DNA of 64,000 bases, taken from the NCBI GenBank assembly GCA_037957365.1, contig JARHVA010005351.1, positions 1,168,001 to 1,232,000 on the forward strand, written 5' to 3'. Within the stretch, counting starts at the first letter, position 1. Every line of letters starts with the position of its first letter. This stretch comes from Torreya grandis. Its lineage: Eukaryota > Streptophyta > Pinopsida > Cupressales > Taxaceae. The translations under genes and the position numbers were made by a program. Of this stretch, positions 1 through 11,830 are shown in pieces. Below the pieces are notes generated by a model, which was not told the origin of the DNA, did no database searches, and worked only from the letters and a program-made list of their open reading frames with translations.

Positions 1-1500
1 AACATCATTTTCATAAGATATTTGAACATACTAGATTAGTTAAATTGACCTAGCTATTTTTCTCTATGCACAAGTTTTCAAGAACCAACAACTAGATTGA
101 CCCAATCGACCCAGTATATGTTTCTAGCCTTTCAAACACCTAGTTCATCCTAATAAGTTGACCCAATTGATGTATTAAAACTTTAACATTTTTTCAACAA
201 GTTCTTGTATAGCTTCATCGATCTTATTGACCTAGTTTGTAGGTTTCTCAAGTATACTTCAAGGTTCTTCATCAATAATCTTCCTTCATTGCATCTCTGA
301 TCTACCAAGGTTCCTTTCTACTTCTCTATTTCTTTCTTTTCTATCTTTCCTTTTATACTTTAAAGTATTTAAAACATCCCAAGCATAGTCAAGTACATCA
401 ACACTACCAACCTAAATTTGTGTTCTATGTGTTGTCTAAAATAACTAGATCAACACTGCACATATTTTTGACCCAATCAACCCTATTCTATATTTTTTGC
501 ATATTGTGTGAACAATATACTTTGTTTCAAATTGAAATTAACCTCATATCTATTTGTACTTAATTCACACTTTTTATTCATTACTTGCATTCTTAGAATA
601 GTTCACATAGATTAGTTAGGTTATTTTTAATTAATCTCTTAGTTTTACTATTTATATTTTATGTACACATGACCAAATGACAAAAACATAAAAAATCACT
701 TTAACATTTTGTCTACCCTAGGCCAACCTACTTGGATTTCATCACCAAATGGGAAGCTAACTTGATGTTTTGATCAAGTATAAAGTATGGTTAATGGTAT
801 AATCTAGTTAAGCACCTGAAACCCTTATTATTTTAGTGTGTGAAGTGAAGTGATAGGCCTTAATACCAAGCCTATATCATTGCCACTACAGTCCCTTTCA
901 GCCCAAACTACCTGAAACCATTCATAGATTTTTATCTAGTACCTTGGTTATAAAAAACATGCAATCACATTTAAAATAATTCTTAGTAATCTAATTAACA
1001 ATAAGGTTGACCAATTAGTTAGCTTTACTTTTTAAGTTATTTTCTTACTATTTAATGAATTATGTATCCAAAAACTTCCATTAGCTAGTGTTAGTGCAAG
1101 GTTTTATTTTGTGTGACTTAATTAAATTGGTCAATGTTGATCTAATTGATTTTTATTTCCTTTCAAAACTTATTTTCCTAGATTACCTACAAAAATTATT
1201 TTATTCCAGTTCATACTTGTTATCATCTTTCTCTTTCTTTCTATTTACTATATTAGATAAACCCAGTCGACCCTATACCTTTTTCAACCCCTATTCATTA
1301 TACTGGATCAACCCAATCGACCTTATATAGTTTGTAGCTTCCTTTTCCATCTACTTTTTACCTTTATTCACTATACTAGATCAACCTTGTTGACCCTGTA
1401 TAGTTTACAAGCCCTATTTTTTGTACTAGATCAACCTAGTAAACCCTGTACCATTTTCTCCTTTCCTTATTTATCAATCTAATTCCTTATTTTTCTAATT
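1..1500 (+). repeat. Non-coding leader of copy A with degenerate actagatcaacccagtcgaccc repeats
   Basis: This is the untranslated leader between the (unseen) 5' LTR and gag. It carries many degenerate copies of a motif close to actagatcaacccagtcgaccc, clustered at about 30-250 and 1250-1450. In the second cluster the copies begin near 1252, 1299, 1373 and 1427, so spacing is irregular at about 47-74 bp. The small ORF at 1088-1330 is a read-through of these repeats and is not called as a gene. The same layout recurs in copy B. Confidence 0.6.
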
Positions 1501-2143
1501 TTGCATTCTATTCATCTTTCTTCAATCATAATGAGATATCTTATTAAAATCTTCTTGGATAACTTGAATCCATTTAGATATTATATGGGATGTTTATTTC
1601 TTCTTCTCTTTTCCTCCCAAGAGCACCATCACTCTTGGGGAACCTCTTCTCATCCATCCATGAGCTGTAATATGGTGAAAATAACACCTAAAGATAAATT
1701 TGATGGATCTGATCCTTTCTATACTTCCCAAGAAACTTCTCAAAATATTCAAACTAATATGTGAGTGTTTGATACAATTTTTCTTAGCAATCCCACTAGT
1801 AATCCTTCTATAAATCTTCCCCCTAATACCAATATGGGGAGTGATCCTAAAAAAACCAACCCACCTCTCGATACAACCCAAATTTTAGCTCAAGTTATTC
1901 AAAAAATGAACATTATGCAAAATTGTAATACCAACCAAATGATGCAAAATCAACAACACTTAATCAATGTGGCTAATCAACCTCCAAATATTCATCCTCA
2001 AGATAATCCTAATTATATTCCTTCACCTCTTAGGGATGCCTTAGGTAATGTTATTCTTCAACCTGATATGAATAACAAGATGATTCAAACTATTCAAAAT
2101 GAGCCTTTATCTCTCTCCATAATTTCCATTGACATTGGATATG
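1..2143 (+). mobile_element. Copy A: truncated Tat-type Ty3/gypsy element (leader plus gag start)
   Basis: Positions 1-2135 align along their whole length with 2940-5060 of copy B. The match starts in the leader (actagatt / gacctagctattttt motifs) and runs through the gag start and the N-terminal half of gag. The similarity stops at about 2135-2145, where the sequence switches into an LTR fragment. Everything downstream in gag and all of pol is therefore missing from this copy. The upstream LTR, if present, lies outside the window. Two same-orientation copies separated by an LTR piece suggest a tandem LTR-internal-LTR-internal-LTR array that later suffered a deletion. Confidence 0.8.
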
Positions 2144-2379
2144 CCTATATATACAAGATCATTTTGGTAATTATTCATATGTGCAATCAAGAGTTATTAT
2201 TTACTCATGCTTCTTCACAATTTTATCTTCCACCATTCTACTTGGGGAGACTTAGCTTAGGTTTATTATTTGTAGATTCTATTCTTATGGATAAGTCTTG
2301 GATGATTTGGCCTTTCTTAGTGATCCTTACAAACAACAACAAACTCTTGAGAAGCCCTTTTGTCCAAGGGAGAGATTGA
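1501..2379 (+). pseudogene. Chimeric gag pseudogene: gag N-terminal half running into LTR sequence
   Basis: Two consecutive frames (1501-1764 and 1765-2379) encode the N-terminal part of a Tat-type Gag, rich in Asn, Gln and Pro. They match copy B gag at 4443-5060 nearly residue for residue (for example SQEHHHSWGTS and MNIMQN). A TGA at about 1762 interrupts the frame where copy B has a sense codon. From about 2143 the ORF stops matching gag and is translated LTR (compare 14218 onward), so roughly the last 78 residues are not Gag. The Gag capsid region is absent. This is a broken retrotransposon gene with no likely function. Confidence 0.75.
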
Positions 2380-2866
2380 GTCTCAATAAATTCATATTTA
2401 AGTAAATATATTCTAACTTTGTTCTCCTCTCTTTTAATAGATAGAAGTAGAATATGTGTTGGCTTGAATAATACTATTTTTCATATTTTATGTATTAGTG
2501 TGTTACTCATACATACCTTAATTGAAGTTAAATTTTCATGATTGTTTTATTTTTTCTAACCCTCACTTTATACCACAAGTTTTGGTGTGCACTAGATTAG
2601 ATTTTACTTATTATTATAATAAGTGAGATGTTTTAAACCTTAAGACTCCTTTAGGATTTTTGTGTTATTATGTTAGACTATAGGATTTTGAACCCTTTCT
2701 AGCATGATGTGTTGTGATAACTGATCTCCTAATCAAGTCTAGTAGATGCCCGTATCAGTAATAGTCCCAGTTAATAAGAGTATCCCCAATAAAAAGTGTA
2801 GGTATGCTCTATCTTCTCCTAGCCAAGATTCATTTATAGACATGATGCATTTATAATTACATACAT
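2144..2866 (+). mobile_element. 5' LTR fragment of copy B (first part missing)
   Basis: This stretch aligns collinearly with 14218-14940, the second part of the 3' LTR, with many shared blocks (for example ggataagtcttggatgattt and tatccccaataaaaagtgta). It begins at the TATA-like string tatatata, so roughly the first 465 bp of the LTR are missing. The end is set at ...attacataca, equivalent to ...attgtataca at 14940. No convincing primer-binding site follows; the next bases (tactagtgaacctgacatg) may be a decayed one. Confidence 0.75.
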
Positions 2867-4442
2867 ACTAGTGAACCTGACATGAAATTAACTCTTACAA
2901 GATTTTTTTTCATTTTTTCATTCTTTTAATCATTCTTTTGAACATCACTTTCATCATATATTTCAGCATACTAGATTGATTCTATTGACCTAGCTATTTT
3001 TATCTATGCATAGGTTTTCAAGAACAAGAAACTAGATAGATGCAATCGACCCAGTATAGGTTTCTAGCCTTTAAAACACCTAGTTCAACCTAATAAGTTG
3101 ACCCAATTGACTTGTTACAACTTTAAAATTTTTTCAATAGGTTGTTGTATAGCTTGATTGATCCTATTGACCCTATTTGTAGGTTTCTCAAGTATACTTC
3201 AAGGTTCTTCATCAATAATATTCCTTCATTGCATCTCTAATCCACCAAGGTTCCTTTCTACTTCTCTTTTTTTTCTTTTCTATCTTTCCTTTCATAGTTT
3301 GTAGTATTTCAAACTTCCCTCACATAGTTAACTAGATCAACACTACTAACCTAAATCTATGTTATGTGCTTTGTCTGAAATAACTACACTGCATATATTT
3401 TTAACACTATCAACGATATTCTATACTTTTTTCATATAGTGTCAACAATATACCTTCTTTCAAATTAGAATTAACCTCATCTATTTATAATTGATTCACA
3501 CTTTATTTTATTTTTGTTTGCATGCTTTGATTGTTCACATAGCCTAATTAGGGTATTTTTAATTAATCTCTTAGTTTTACTATTTCTATTTTATGCACAC
3601 ATGACTAAATCATAAAAACATAAAAGAACACTTTAACATTTTGTCTACCTTAGGCCAACATACTTGGATTTCATCACCAAGGAGGAAGCTGAATTGATTC
3701 TCTAATCAAGTATAAAGCATAAATAATGTTATATTCTGGCTGAGCACCTAACACCCTTATCGTTTCAGTATGTGAAGTGAGGTGATAGGCCCCAATACTA
3801 GGTCTGTATCATTGCCACTATAGTCCCTTTTAGTCTAAACTACCTAGAACCATCCTTAAATTTTTATCTAATACCTTGATTATAACCAACTTCTAATCAC
3901 ATTTAAAATCATTCTTAATAATCTAATTAAATATCATGTTAACTAATTAGTTAGCTTTACTTTTCAAGTTGTTTTCTTGCTATTTAATCAATTATGTGTC
4001 CAAAAACTTGCATTAGTTAGTGTTAGTGCAAGGTTTTGTCTTGTGTACCTCAATTAAACTTGCCAACATTGATTTAATTGATTATTTATTTCCTTTCAGC
4101 CCTTACTTTCCTAGATTAGTTGCAAAAATTATTTTATTCTAGTTCATACTTGTTATCATCTTTTTCTTTCTTGTTATTTTCTATACTAGATCAACCCAAT
4201 TGACCCTATACCTTTTTTAGTCCCTATTCATCATATTGGATTGACCCAATCGACCCCATATAGTCTATAACTTTTGTTTCCATCTATTTCCTACCTCTAT
4301 TCACTATACTATATTGACCTAGTTGACCTTGTATATTTTACAATCCCTATTTTTTATACTGAACTGACCCAATCAATCATGTACTATTTTTTACTTTCCT
4401 TGTTTATCAATCTAATTCCTTATTTTTCCAATTTTTCATTCC
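2867..4442 (+). repeat. Non-coding leader of copy B with repeated agatcaacccaatygaccc motifs
   Basis: The leader matches positions 1-1500 and carries the same two clusters of degenerate repeats (about 2965-3190 and 4183-4390). Copies near 4183, 4237, 4308 and 4357 are spaced about 49-71 bp apart. A block at 3660-3870 (tacttggatttcatcaccaa ... gtgaagtgaggtgataggcc) is also found in the leader of element III at about 46135-46300, which links the two families. The short ORF at 4274-4495 is read-through of repeat sequence. Confidence 0.6.
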
Positions 4443-5830
4443 ATTCATCTCTCTTCAATCATGATGAAATCTCTTATCAAAATCTTTTTGGATAACTTGA
4501 ATCCATTTGGATATTATATAAGATATTCATTTCTTCCTCTTTTTTTCTCCCAAGAGCACCATCACTCTTGGGGCACCTCTTATCCTCTATCCATGAGTTG
4601 TAACATGGTACAAATGACACCTCAAGATGAAGTTGATGGATCTGATATTTTCTATACTTACCAAGAAAATTTTCAAAATCTTCAAACTAATATAGAAGTG
4701 TTTGATACAAGTTTTCTTAATAATCCCACTAGTAATCCTTCTTCTATAAATCTTCCCCTAATACCAATATGGGGAATGATCCTAAAAACACCAACCCACC
4801 TCTCAATACAACCTAAATTGTAGCTCAAGTAATTCAACAAATGAACATTATGCAAAATTCTAATACCAACAAAATGATACAACTTCAACAACACTTAATC
4901 AATATGGCTAATCAACCTCAAAGTATTCATCCTCAAGATAATCTTAATTATATTCCTTCATCTCTTAGGAATGCCTTAGGTAATATTATTCCTCAACTTG
5001 ATATGAATAACAAGATGCTTCAAACTATTCAAAATGAGCCTTTAGCTCTCTTCATTATTTCTATTGATATTGGTAACATATCTCCAACTATTAAATATGA
5101 TGGGACTAAATGCTCTACCTCATTTCTTAGATTCTTTGGAAACCTTTACAAAGAGTGGATCCAAACTAATACCTTCACTATTAAAATCTTAGTCAAAACC
5201 TTCACTGGTGATGTATTAAAATGGTATAATCAACTTCCTCAACATTTTATTTGGCAACTTGAAGATTTGGTTAATCCTTTGGTTAAAGAGTTTCAACACA
5301 ATGATCTTCTTCAAAATTATCTTAGCCACTTCCTCAATGCTAAGCAATCCCACATTGAATCAGCTCATGAATTTATCAAAAGATGGAAATACTTAGCTCA
5401 TAAAGCTGATCATAAGATGAATGATGACAATAAATTTAAACTCTTTATCATGGCCTTAACTCCTAATCTCCAATATAAGGTTATAACCTTTTATCCTTAA
5501 AAACTTAATAAATCTCTTGGTCAAACTAAGCATTGAGACTTTCTTATGAATCAATTCGAACCTAGTCCTAAACTACTTAAAGGATATTTCTAGACATCTA
5601 ATGTTATCACTAGAAACAATCTGCCAACTAAATAAGGTGTTGCCAAAATTTATATTCATTCACATTCTCATACCCCTTCTTTGGTTCATCAAATGAGTTT
5701 TTTTACCACCCTTAAAACCTTTCATCTATCACAATGTTCTTCCTAAGTATGACCCTTATCTATTTTGTGGTTCCATGTTGATATTGGGCATTCTCATGAA
5801 TCTTGTAGAGGGGTAAATAAATTTGTTGTC
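4443..5830 (+). pseudogene. gag of copy B (capsid domain and decayed zinc knuckle)
   Basis: Gag forms the virus-like particle of the retrotransposon. The N-terminal part (4461-4760) and the capsid part (4841-5500) lie in different frames. Copy A has five C's where copy B has four at about 4757, which explains the frame change, and a CAA-to-TAA change gives a stop at about 4815. Residues of the 4841-5500 frame match the retrotransposon gag domain: a WIQTN...VKTFTGDVLKWYNQLP block, then LVKEFQ and ESAHEFIKRWKYLAH. After the stop at 5500, a CCHC-like knuckle is readable at about 5770-5812 (C..., then DIGHSHESCR) with another frame change. Confidence 0.8.
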
Positions 5831-6269
5831 TCATATATTCTTGGTGATTCATTCAATCATGAAGCTATGATTAATCTTCATCATCAAAAATACACTACTG
5901 CATCTTAAAAATGGTAGAATTTCAAAGCTTCTAACTCCAATAACAAAAAATATTATTTTAATAATCAAGAAAATATAAAGGATGTTTATGCCATTAATGC
6001 CAATTATGATGAATATTATAATAATTCTCAATATGTTAACACTAATAAAGTCAATTATCATCATAAATTGGGTCACAAATATCTGGTTACCAAGCCTAAA
6101 AATACATATTTAAAAGATTAACTTCTTAAAGATACTACCACCTCTAATGTTGGTTCAGAAGCAGTTAAGGAGAAACTTCCTCCTTCTAATCCTATAACCA
6201 CATATATACCTTCCAATAATACTTTACCTCATAAACCTCATTTTATTTCTTGTAAATTGCATTGGAATT

Positions 6270-6900
6270 TTATTTAAGAACTCAAATCTATGCCTTTTAA
6301 GATTCTAGTTATGGAGTTGGTCCGCACATCATCCTATCATCATAAATGTCTTATGAAATAACTTCAAGAAATTGAATATCCATCCTCCATCGATAAAGAA
6401 CCACATTATGTTTATTCTCAACCTACTAATTTTAACACCATTGAAACTTTGTGTCCTTCTTCCAAGCCTTCTATTGAGTTTCCTGAAGAGGACATGATTA
6501 AGGATGAAATTCTTTTTCATGTCGATAATCTACCAATATTTATTAAAATAGCCATTAATACCACTCTTATACGATATTTTTAGATGATGAAGGCTATGAT
6601 ATTAATGTGAAATCCTTGTGGCTTATAAAACAACTTAGTTATGATAAGGATCATCTCAAGCAAACTCATCTTACTTGTCATGGTTTTGATAAGATAAATT
6701 AAAATCCACTTGGTTGTATTTAAATACATTAACCATAGGATTTAAGACTATTCAAACCAAGATTATGGTCCTTGATCTCCCTTTATATTAAAATATCCTT
6801 ATTGGTCATCCATGGACTCATCGAATGATAGCCATTTCTTATTCTAGTAGTCAATGTATCAAATTCTTACATAAAGGAAAATAGTACAAGCATGAAGTTG
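6270..6900 (+). pseudogene. Aspartic protease region of copy B
   Basis: In shifting frames this stretch encodes the retroviral-type aspartic protease that would mature the Gag-Pol polyprotein. The active-site triad is read as D-E-G at 6586-6594, where Ser/Thr-Gly is usual, followed by YDINV. Downstream blocks TCHGFDKI, NPLGCI and (in another frame) DLPLY...ILIG.PWTH are the conserved protease core and its flap/C-terminal part. The replaced residue in the triad and several in-frame stops make activity impossible. The segment 5830-6270 upstream is the degenerate Gag-protease linker. Confidence 0.6.
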
Positions 6901-7960
6901 ATCCCAATCCATGAAGCATCTAGCTTTTTAATCCTAAACCTCCATATCATATTCTTAAAAATTCTAATATTATTAATTCTCCTTTACCTAAGTTTACTAA
7001 CATTAGTCTTTATTTAGAAGTTACTTTAATGGATTCTCCATATATTTTGAAATGGCTTCCTCCTTCTCTATTACTAAGAGATTGTATTGTTCCTTTTATT
7101 GATGTGATTACCAAATTTCCCCTCTATGTAATGCTTAGGAGACTTATTTACCAAAATATTACTTCACTTGCAATGATTTTGGAGTGGCTAAATTATTTCA
7201 AGATCCTCTCATCATGTCTGCTCATAAATTCAACAATATTGGGATTTCACATACTGAAACTCCCCCTAATTCTCAAGATTTTAAGATTTATCCAACATAT
7301 GACAATAACTATATCATGGTCTAATCTCAATTTATAAACTTGGATGTCTAACATTACCAAAAAACTTTATCCCAAATCCATGATTTTAGTCAGGATGTGC
7401 ATACTATTTGTGTGGATCAAACCTTATATTTTGAGGGTCGTGTACCTCCCATCAATCCTCCTCTTATTGATACTTCTTGGGTGGTAGAGAAAATTATGCC
7501 TTCTGAATCTCTAAAATTTCCTACACCTTTGGATCTAATTGTTACATCTAATCCTTTTCCCATCATTGAATCCACCAACACACCAATCTCCTCTATTCCA
7601 TCTACTTCTTTTACTCGTAAAATTACACTTGATGCCAAGGCAACCGATGTCCATCAAATTCATTCTAAGTATGATAGCCATTGTAATAAAATTATTTATC
7701 TTGAAGTAGATGTTGAATATTATGGTCCTCTTCCTACCTTTCCTAGTGACATAGCTATTCTTGAGTTAATTCATGCTTGGGAACCTCAACTTCCTCGGTA
7801 AAGCATAAACTTGGAAATTTCAAAACTAAAACTCCTTGCTTTGACAACTTCATTGTTACCATTGATCCTAAAACAAATAAAATTTATGCCTTACCTAACA
7901 CACCATACCAATTTCAATATGGTAATGCCATGCTTATTGAATAAACCACTCACATCGAAT
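6901..7960 (+). pseudogene. Protease-to-RT linker of copy B
   Basis: This linker contains an open stretch at 7397-7801 (134 codons) rich in Pro, Ser, Thr and Ile, with no catalytic motif. It is in register with the pol polyprotein and is best read as the variable spacer between protease and reverse transcriptase. Another open frame, 7029-7337, overlaps no recognisable domain. A small ORF on the opposite strand at 7417-7638 is a shadow. No independent function is visible. Confidence 0.45.
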
Positions 7961-8936
7961 ATGGTGTTTTATCTTGTCCTTAATTAATTACAGTTTATAA
8001 AGAGATTTAACCTACTAAACATGATAATTTTAGCTTATTATTTGAAAAATATCATGAAGCTTTCCCTTGGTCCTATGAGGACATGCCTAGTATTTACCAT
8101 AGCATTATGGTGCATAATATCATTACTTATCTTGATTATAAGCCTATGCATCAAAATAAGAGAAAATATCCACCTAAAGTTTCAACCTTATGTCATATGG
8201 AAATCATCAAATTACATTTATTAAATTGGTGGATTATTTTGAATGGGTTTTCAATATTGTCCCCATTCAAAATAAAGTCACTATGGTTATTCATATTTGT
8301 ATTGATTTTCACAACCTTAATCTTTTTTGTCCTAAGGATAACTTCCCCTTACCTTTAATTATGTCATCATTGATTCCACAACTAGTTATGAAATGTTATC
8401 TCTTATGGATGGTTTCTCAAGATACAATTAGATTCATATCACTCCTAAAGACCAACATAAGACTACTTGTACCATGGAATGGGGAACCTATTGCTATGTC
8501 AAAATTCCCTTTGGTCTTAAAAATATTGGATCCACTTACCAATGTGTAATGACTCATATTTCATGATCTCATGTATAAATTTTTTGAAACATATGTGGAT
8601 GATCTTATTGATAAATCCAAACATCATAAAAATCATCTCTCCAATCTTACTATCATCTTTGACCATCTCCTTAAATATAAGGTTAGACTTATTCCTTACA
8701 AATGTGTCTTTGGAGTCACCTATGGAGAATTGTTAGGATTACTAGTCTCTCTTTATGACATTAATGTCGATCCTACCAAAATTAGTGTTATCATTAACAT
8801 TCCCATTCCTCATTTTATTCTTTATATTTATACTTATTTAGGAAATTGTGGGGAAATTAGATGCTTCATCCTTGAAATGGCATATGAAATTCACTCTATC
8901 AATTCCCTTCTCAATAAAATTACTACTTTAGAATAG
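7960..8936 (+). pseudogene. Reverse transcriptase of copy B (Tat type, YVDD retained)
   Basis: The RT copies element RNA into DNA. Domains appear in three frames. The N-terminal SYEDMPSI-like block is at about 8075, HICIDFHNLN then CPKDNFPLP at about 8305-8360, and SLMDGFS as ...MDGFS at about 8411. The catalytic YVDD is intact at 8592-8603. A downstream thumb-like block (KYKVRLIPYKCVFGVTYGELLG) continues to about 8935. At least two frameshifts and several stops interrupt the gene, so the retained YVDD does not mean activity. The CPKDNFPLP block is typical of Tat elements. Confidence 0.85.
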
Positions 8937-9059
8937 ATGGATCCATGTCAAAAATCCTTTGATAACATGAAAGAGTCTTTGCTTCATCCACCTACACTTC
9001 ATCCTCCTTCCAATGATAAACCTTTGATTCTATATAATTTTCCCACACCTATTTCAGTT

Positions 9060-9968
9060 GGGGTAATTCTCACCTGACAAGATAATATGGGAAGAGAGTA
9101 CAATATCTACTACATTAGCCAATGCCTCATTGACTATGAAACAAATTATAGAAAAATTGAGCATGATTGCCTTGTTATCTATTTTGTGATTGAAAAGCTT
9201 CATCACTATATTTTTTACCAAACTACTTATGTAATTGTTCATTCCAACCCCCTTCATCATTTATTCTCCAAAACATTTCTTCCTAGAGATATAATTGGCA
9301 AATGGATAATCTTCCTTATGGAATTTGATCTTCACATCATCACTCACAAAGTTGTTAAAGGGCAAGTCATATCTAACCAACTTGTTGAAGCTCCCATTCT
9401 AGCCATTTTTTCCCTTCAAGATGACAATACCCTTTACCGTGAAGGTCTTGATCAAGCTATCTCTCTTAAAAATTATTTTCATAGCTTTACCATTGATCTT
9501 GAAGCCAATAAACTTGATGAATCTTCTACTCCCTCTAGTAATACTAAACTAAATGTATTTATCAAGGAGCTCCTTAGAATCAATATTGAATTTCATGAAG
9601 ATACTTGGACCCTTAACTTTGATGGTGTTGAATGCCTTCAAGGAGCTATTGTAGGTTGCTTTCTCATAATTCCTCTTGGTAAGATCATTCCTTTAGATTT
9701 TCACTTTACCTTTGATGTCACCAACAATATGGATGATTATGAAACTCTTATCTTAGGAATGAGAGCTAATTTTGACTTAGACATTCAATACCCTCATGAT
9801 TTAGGTGATTTTCAACTTATTTTCCATCAAGTTAATGGTGATTATCAATGTAAAAGTGAAAACCTTATCACCTATCATCAAATTACAACCACTCTTGCTA
9901 AGGATTTTATCTCTTTCACTATTGAGACTATTCCTAAAGATCAAAATTCCATTATTGATTCTCTTTAG
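9060..9968 (+). pseudogene. RNase H plus second (Tat-type) RNase H of copy B
   Basis: An open frame of 293 codons (9087-9968) holds two domains. Residues 1 to about 115 are the C-terminal part of the normal Ty3/gypsy RNase H (YETNYRKIEHDCLV, then IGKWIIFLMEFDL and the KGQ motif). Residues about 172-293 are the additional RNase H-like domain (RVT_3/aRNH) that marks the Tat clade: WTLNFDG with its Asp, an MDDYETLILGM block, QVNGDYQCK and a final NSIIDSL. The N-terminal RNase H strands lie upstream at 8950-9075 behind a stop. It is the longest undamaged frame in the window. Confidence 0.85.
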
Positions 9969-10279
9969 CTTCTCTATTTCATCCACATCAAGTTCTTTTT
10001 TATCCTTTTTTTCTTATACAAATAAGAAAATATCAGTCTTCAATTCAATCACTGGATTAACTTATTTTTCATATTGAGGCTATTACCATTAGACAAATCT
10101 CTTGGTATAAATATAGAATTTAATTCTTAGAAAACCATTCTTATCCACTTAATTTAGACTCTTGTGAAAATACATGCATTCATAAACAACCTTTCAAGTA
10201 TGTATTTTAACATAACATCCTTTACTATCATAATGATAAAGGTACATTTCTCTATTGTGTTATGAAGTATGAAGTTCCT

Positions 10280-11342
10280 CCTCTTACTAAACAAGAACAT
10301 GTGGGTATTTATGGTGGTCATTATAGTTGACATTCTAGAGCATGAAAATTCCTACGTATGGGTTACTTTTGGCCTACTCTTGAAAATGATGTAATTGAAT
10401 ATGCTAAAAATTGTACTTCTTGTTAGCTTCATGATGATCTTATCCATTCACCTCCTACCAAACTTCAAAATATTGAATCTCCTTGGCCATTTTCTACATG
10501 GGGATTTTATCTTATTGGTAAACTTCCTCGCTCCCAAGATGGGCATATATTTATCATCACTGCTACTAAATATTTTACCAAGTGGGTAAAATCCATGCCT
10601 CTCATTAACATCACTGGTCTTACCATTTCTAAATTTATTCTTAACAAAATTATTTTCCTCTTGGCATTCCCCATACCATAATTTCTTACAATGGTGGTAA
10701 TTTGAAAAATAAACATGTTAAAAAACATTGTATCAAATTAAAATCAGTCAAGAATTTTCCATGCCTTATCATTTGTAATGTAATGGTCAAGTTGAGGACA
10801 CTAATAAAATTCTCAAAAAGATTATCCAAAATAAAATTTATGAAACTTTCATATATTAGCATATTCATCTTTACCCTATACTTTGGGCCTATCAGACTAA
10901 CATACATACTGCCACTAGGGCAACTCTATTTTTGCTAGTTTATGGTTTTGAGTCAGTCCTTCCTTTGGAAGTTGAACTTCCCTCTCTTCATATATCTTTT
11001 CATGAAATTATTCATGATGAATAATTATGTGAATCTCACCTTCATACCCTTAATTTAATTTATGAATGTCATCTTTCCAACTTGCAACATAACTACCAAT
11101 ACAAGGCTTACATCACTTGATAATATAATAAACATGTTAAAGTCTACACTTTTAATGTTAGTGATCTTGTCTTTAAATTAGACTACACCCATGACAAAGA
11201 ATGTAAATATGACTAAAAATTATGGGGCCCATATTTAGTTAAATAAATTATTGGTCCAAGTACTTATCGTATTCAAACCAATGAAAGCCATGTTTTCAAA
11301 GAGCCCACCAATGCTCAATTCCTTAAAAATTACTTTGCCTAA
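10280..11342 (+). pseudogene. Integrase of copy B (two catalytic Asp replaced by Tyr)
   Basis: Integrase inserts the cDNA into the host genome. The HHCC zinc finger is readable at about 10290-10425 (HVGIYGGHY ... YFWPTLENDVIEYAKNCTSC). The core follows: W-G-F-Y at 10499-10510, where the usual first catalytic Asp is Tyr, and S-Y-N-G at about 10684-10695, where the second Asp is also Tyr. The Glu of GQVE is kept at 10794-10796. The C-terminal part (YGFESVLPLEVELPSLHIS, then a GPYLV-like block) runs to 11342. Stops and frameshifts are present throughout. Confidence 0.8.
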
Positions 11343-11358
11343 ACATTTAATTCTTATA

Positions 11359-11360
<2 letters not shown>

Positions 11361-11389
<29 letters not shown>
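11361..11389. repeat. (AT)n microsatellite
   Basis: About 14 uninterrupted AT dinucleotides follow directly after the integrase region of copy B. Small ORFs on both strands here (11251-11448 and 11235-11486) are generated by the repeat, as shown by their YIYIYIY runs. Confidence 0.9.
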
Positions 11390-11390
<1 letters not shown>

Positions 11391-11494
11391 CATTTTATAC
11401 AGGTTACTTAAACATTTAGTCCTCCCTTTTGGTTTTTTGGTTTCTTGATGTACCATAGTCTTCTTTATCTTCTTGCATTTTCTCATATTTTTTA

Positions 11495-11830
11495 CATCAC
11501 TTGGGTTTTTATTTTATGAGTTTACTTGTAAGACCATGGATAGGACCCAAAATTCCTCACAAAACCACCATATTTTATCTATTTTTATCTTTCATTAATG
11601 TTTCTTGTCAATTTTATTTTGACATCCCTTGGGTTTTTCTTTTGTGAGTTGCTTTATAAGACCATGGATAAAATTTGACATCCCTCAAAAAATACTACTA
11701 TTTCTTTGCTTACCTTAATCTATTTTTCTCTTACTTGTCAACACCCTTGTAGGATTTCTCTTTTATGAGTTTCTTTTAAGACCATGGATAGGACTCGAAC
11801 CTCCTCATAAAATTACCATCTTTTCATGTT
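11495..11830 (+). repeat. Three tandem units of about 118-128 bp in the tail of copy B
   Basis: Three degenerate direct repeats begin near 11497, 11625 and 11743. Each has the pattern cttgggttttt.ttttatgagttt followed by taagaccatggataggac and a short spacer ending in cctcac/aaa. They sit between integrase and the polypurine tract, where Tat elements commonly have long non-coding tails. No coding potential was seen. Confidence 0.65.

Noticed and set aside
11235..11486. ORFs on both strands across 11235-11486
   Set aside because: They are read-through of the (AT)n microsatellite and the integrase C-terminus of copy B.
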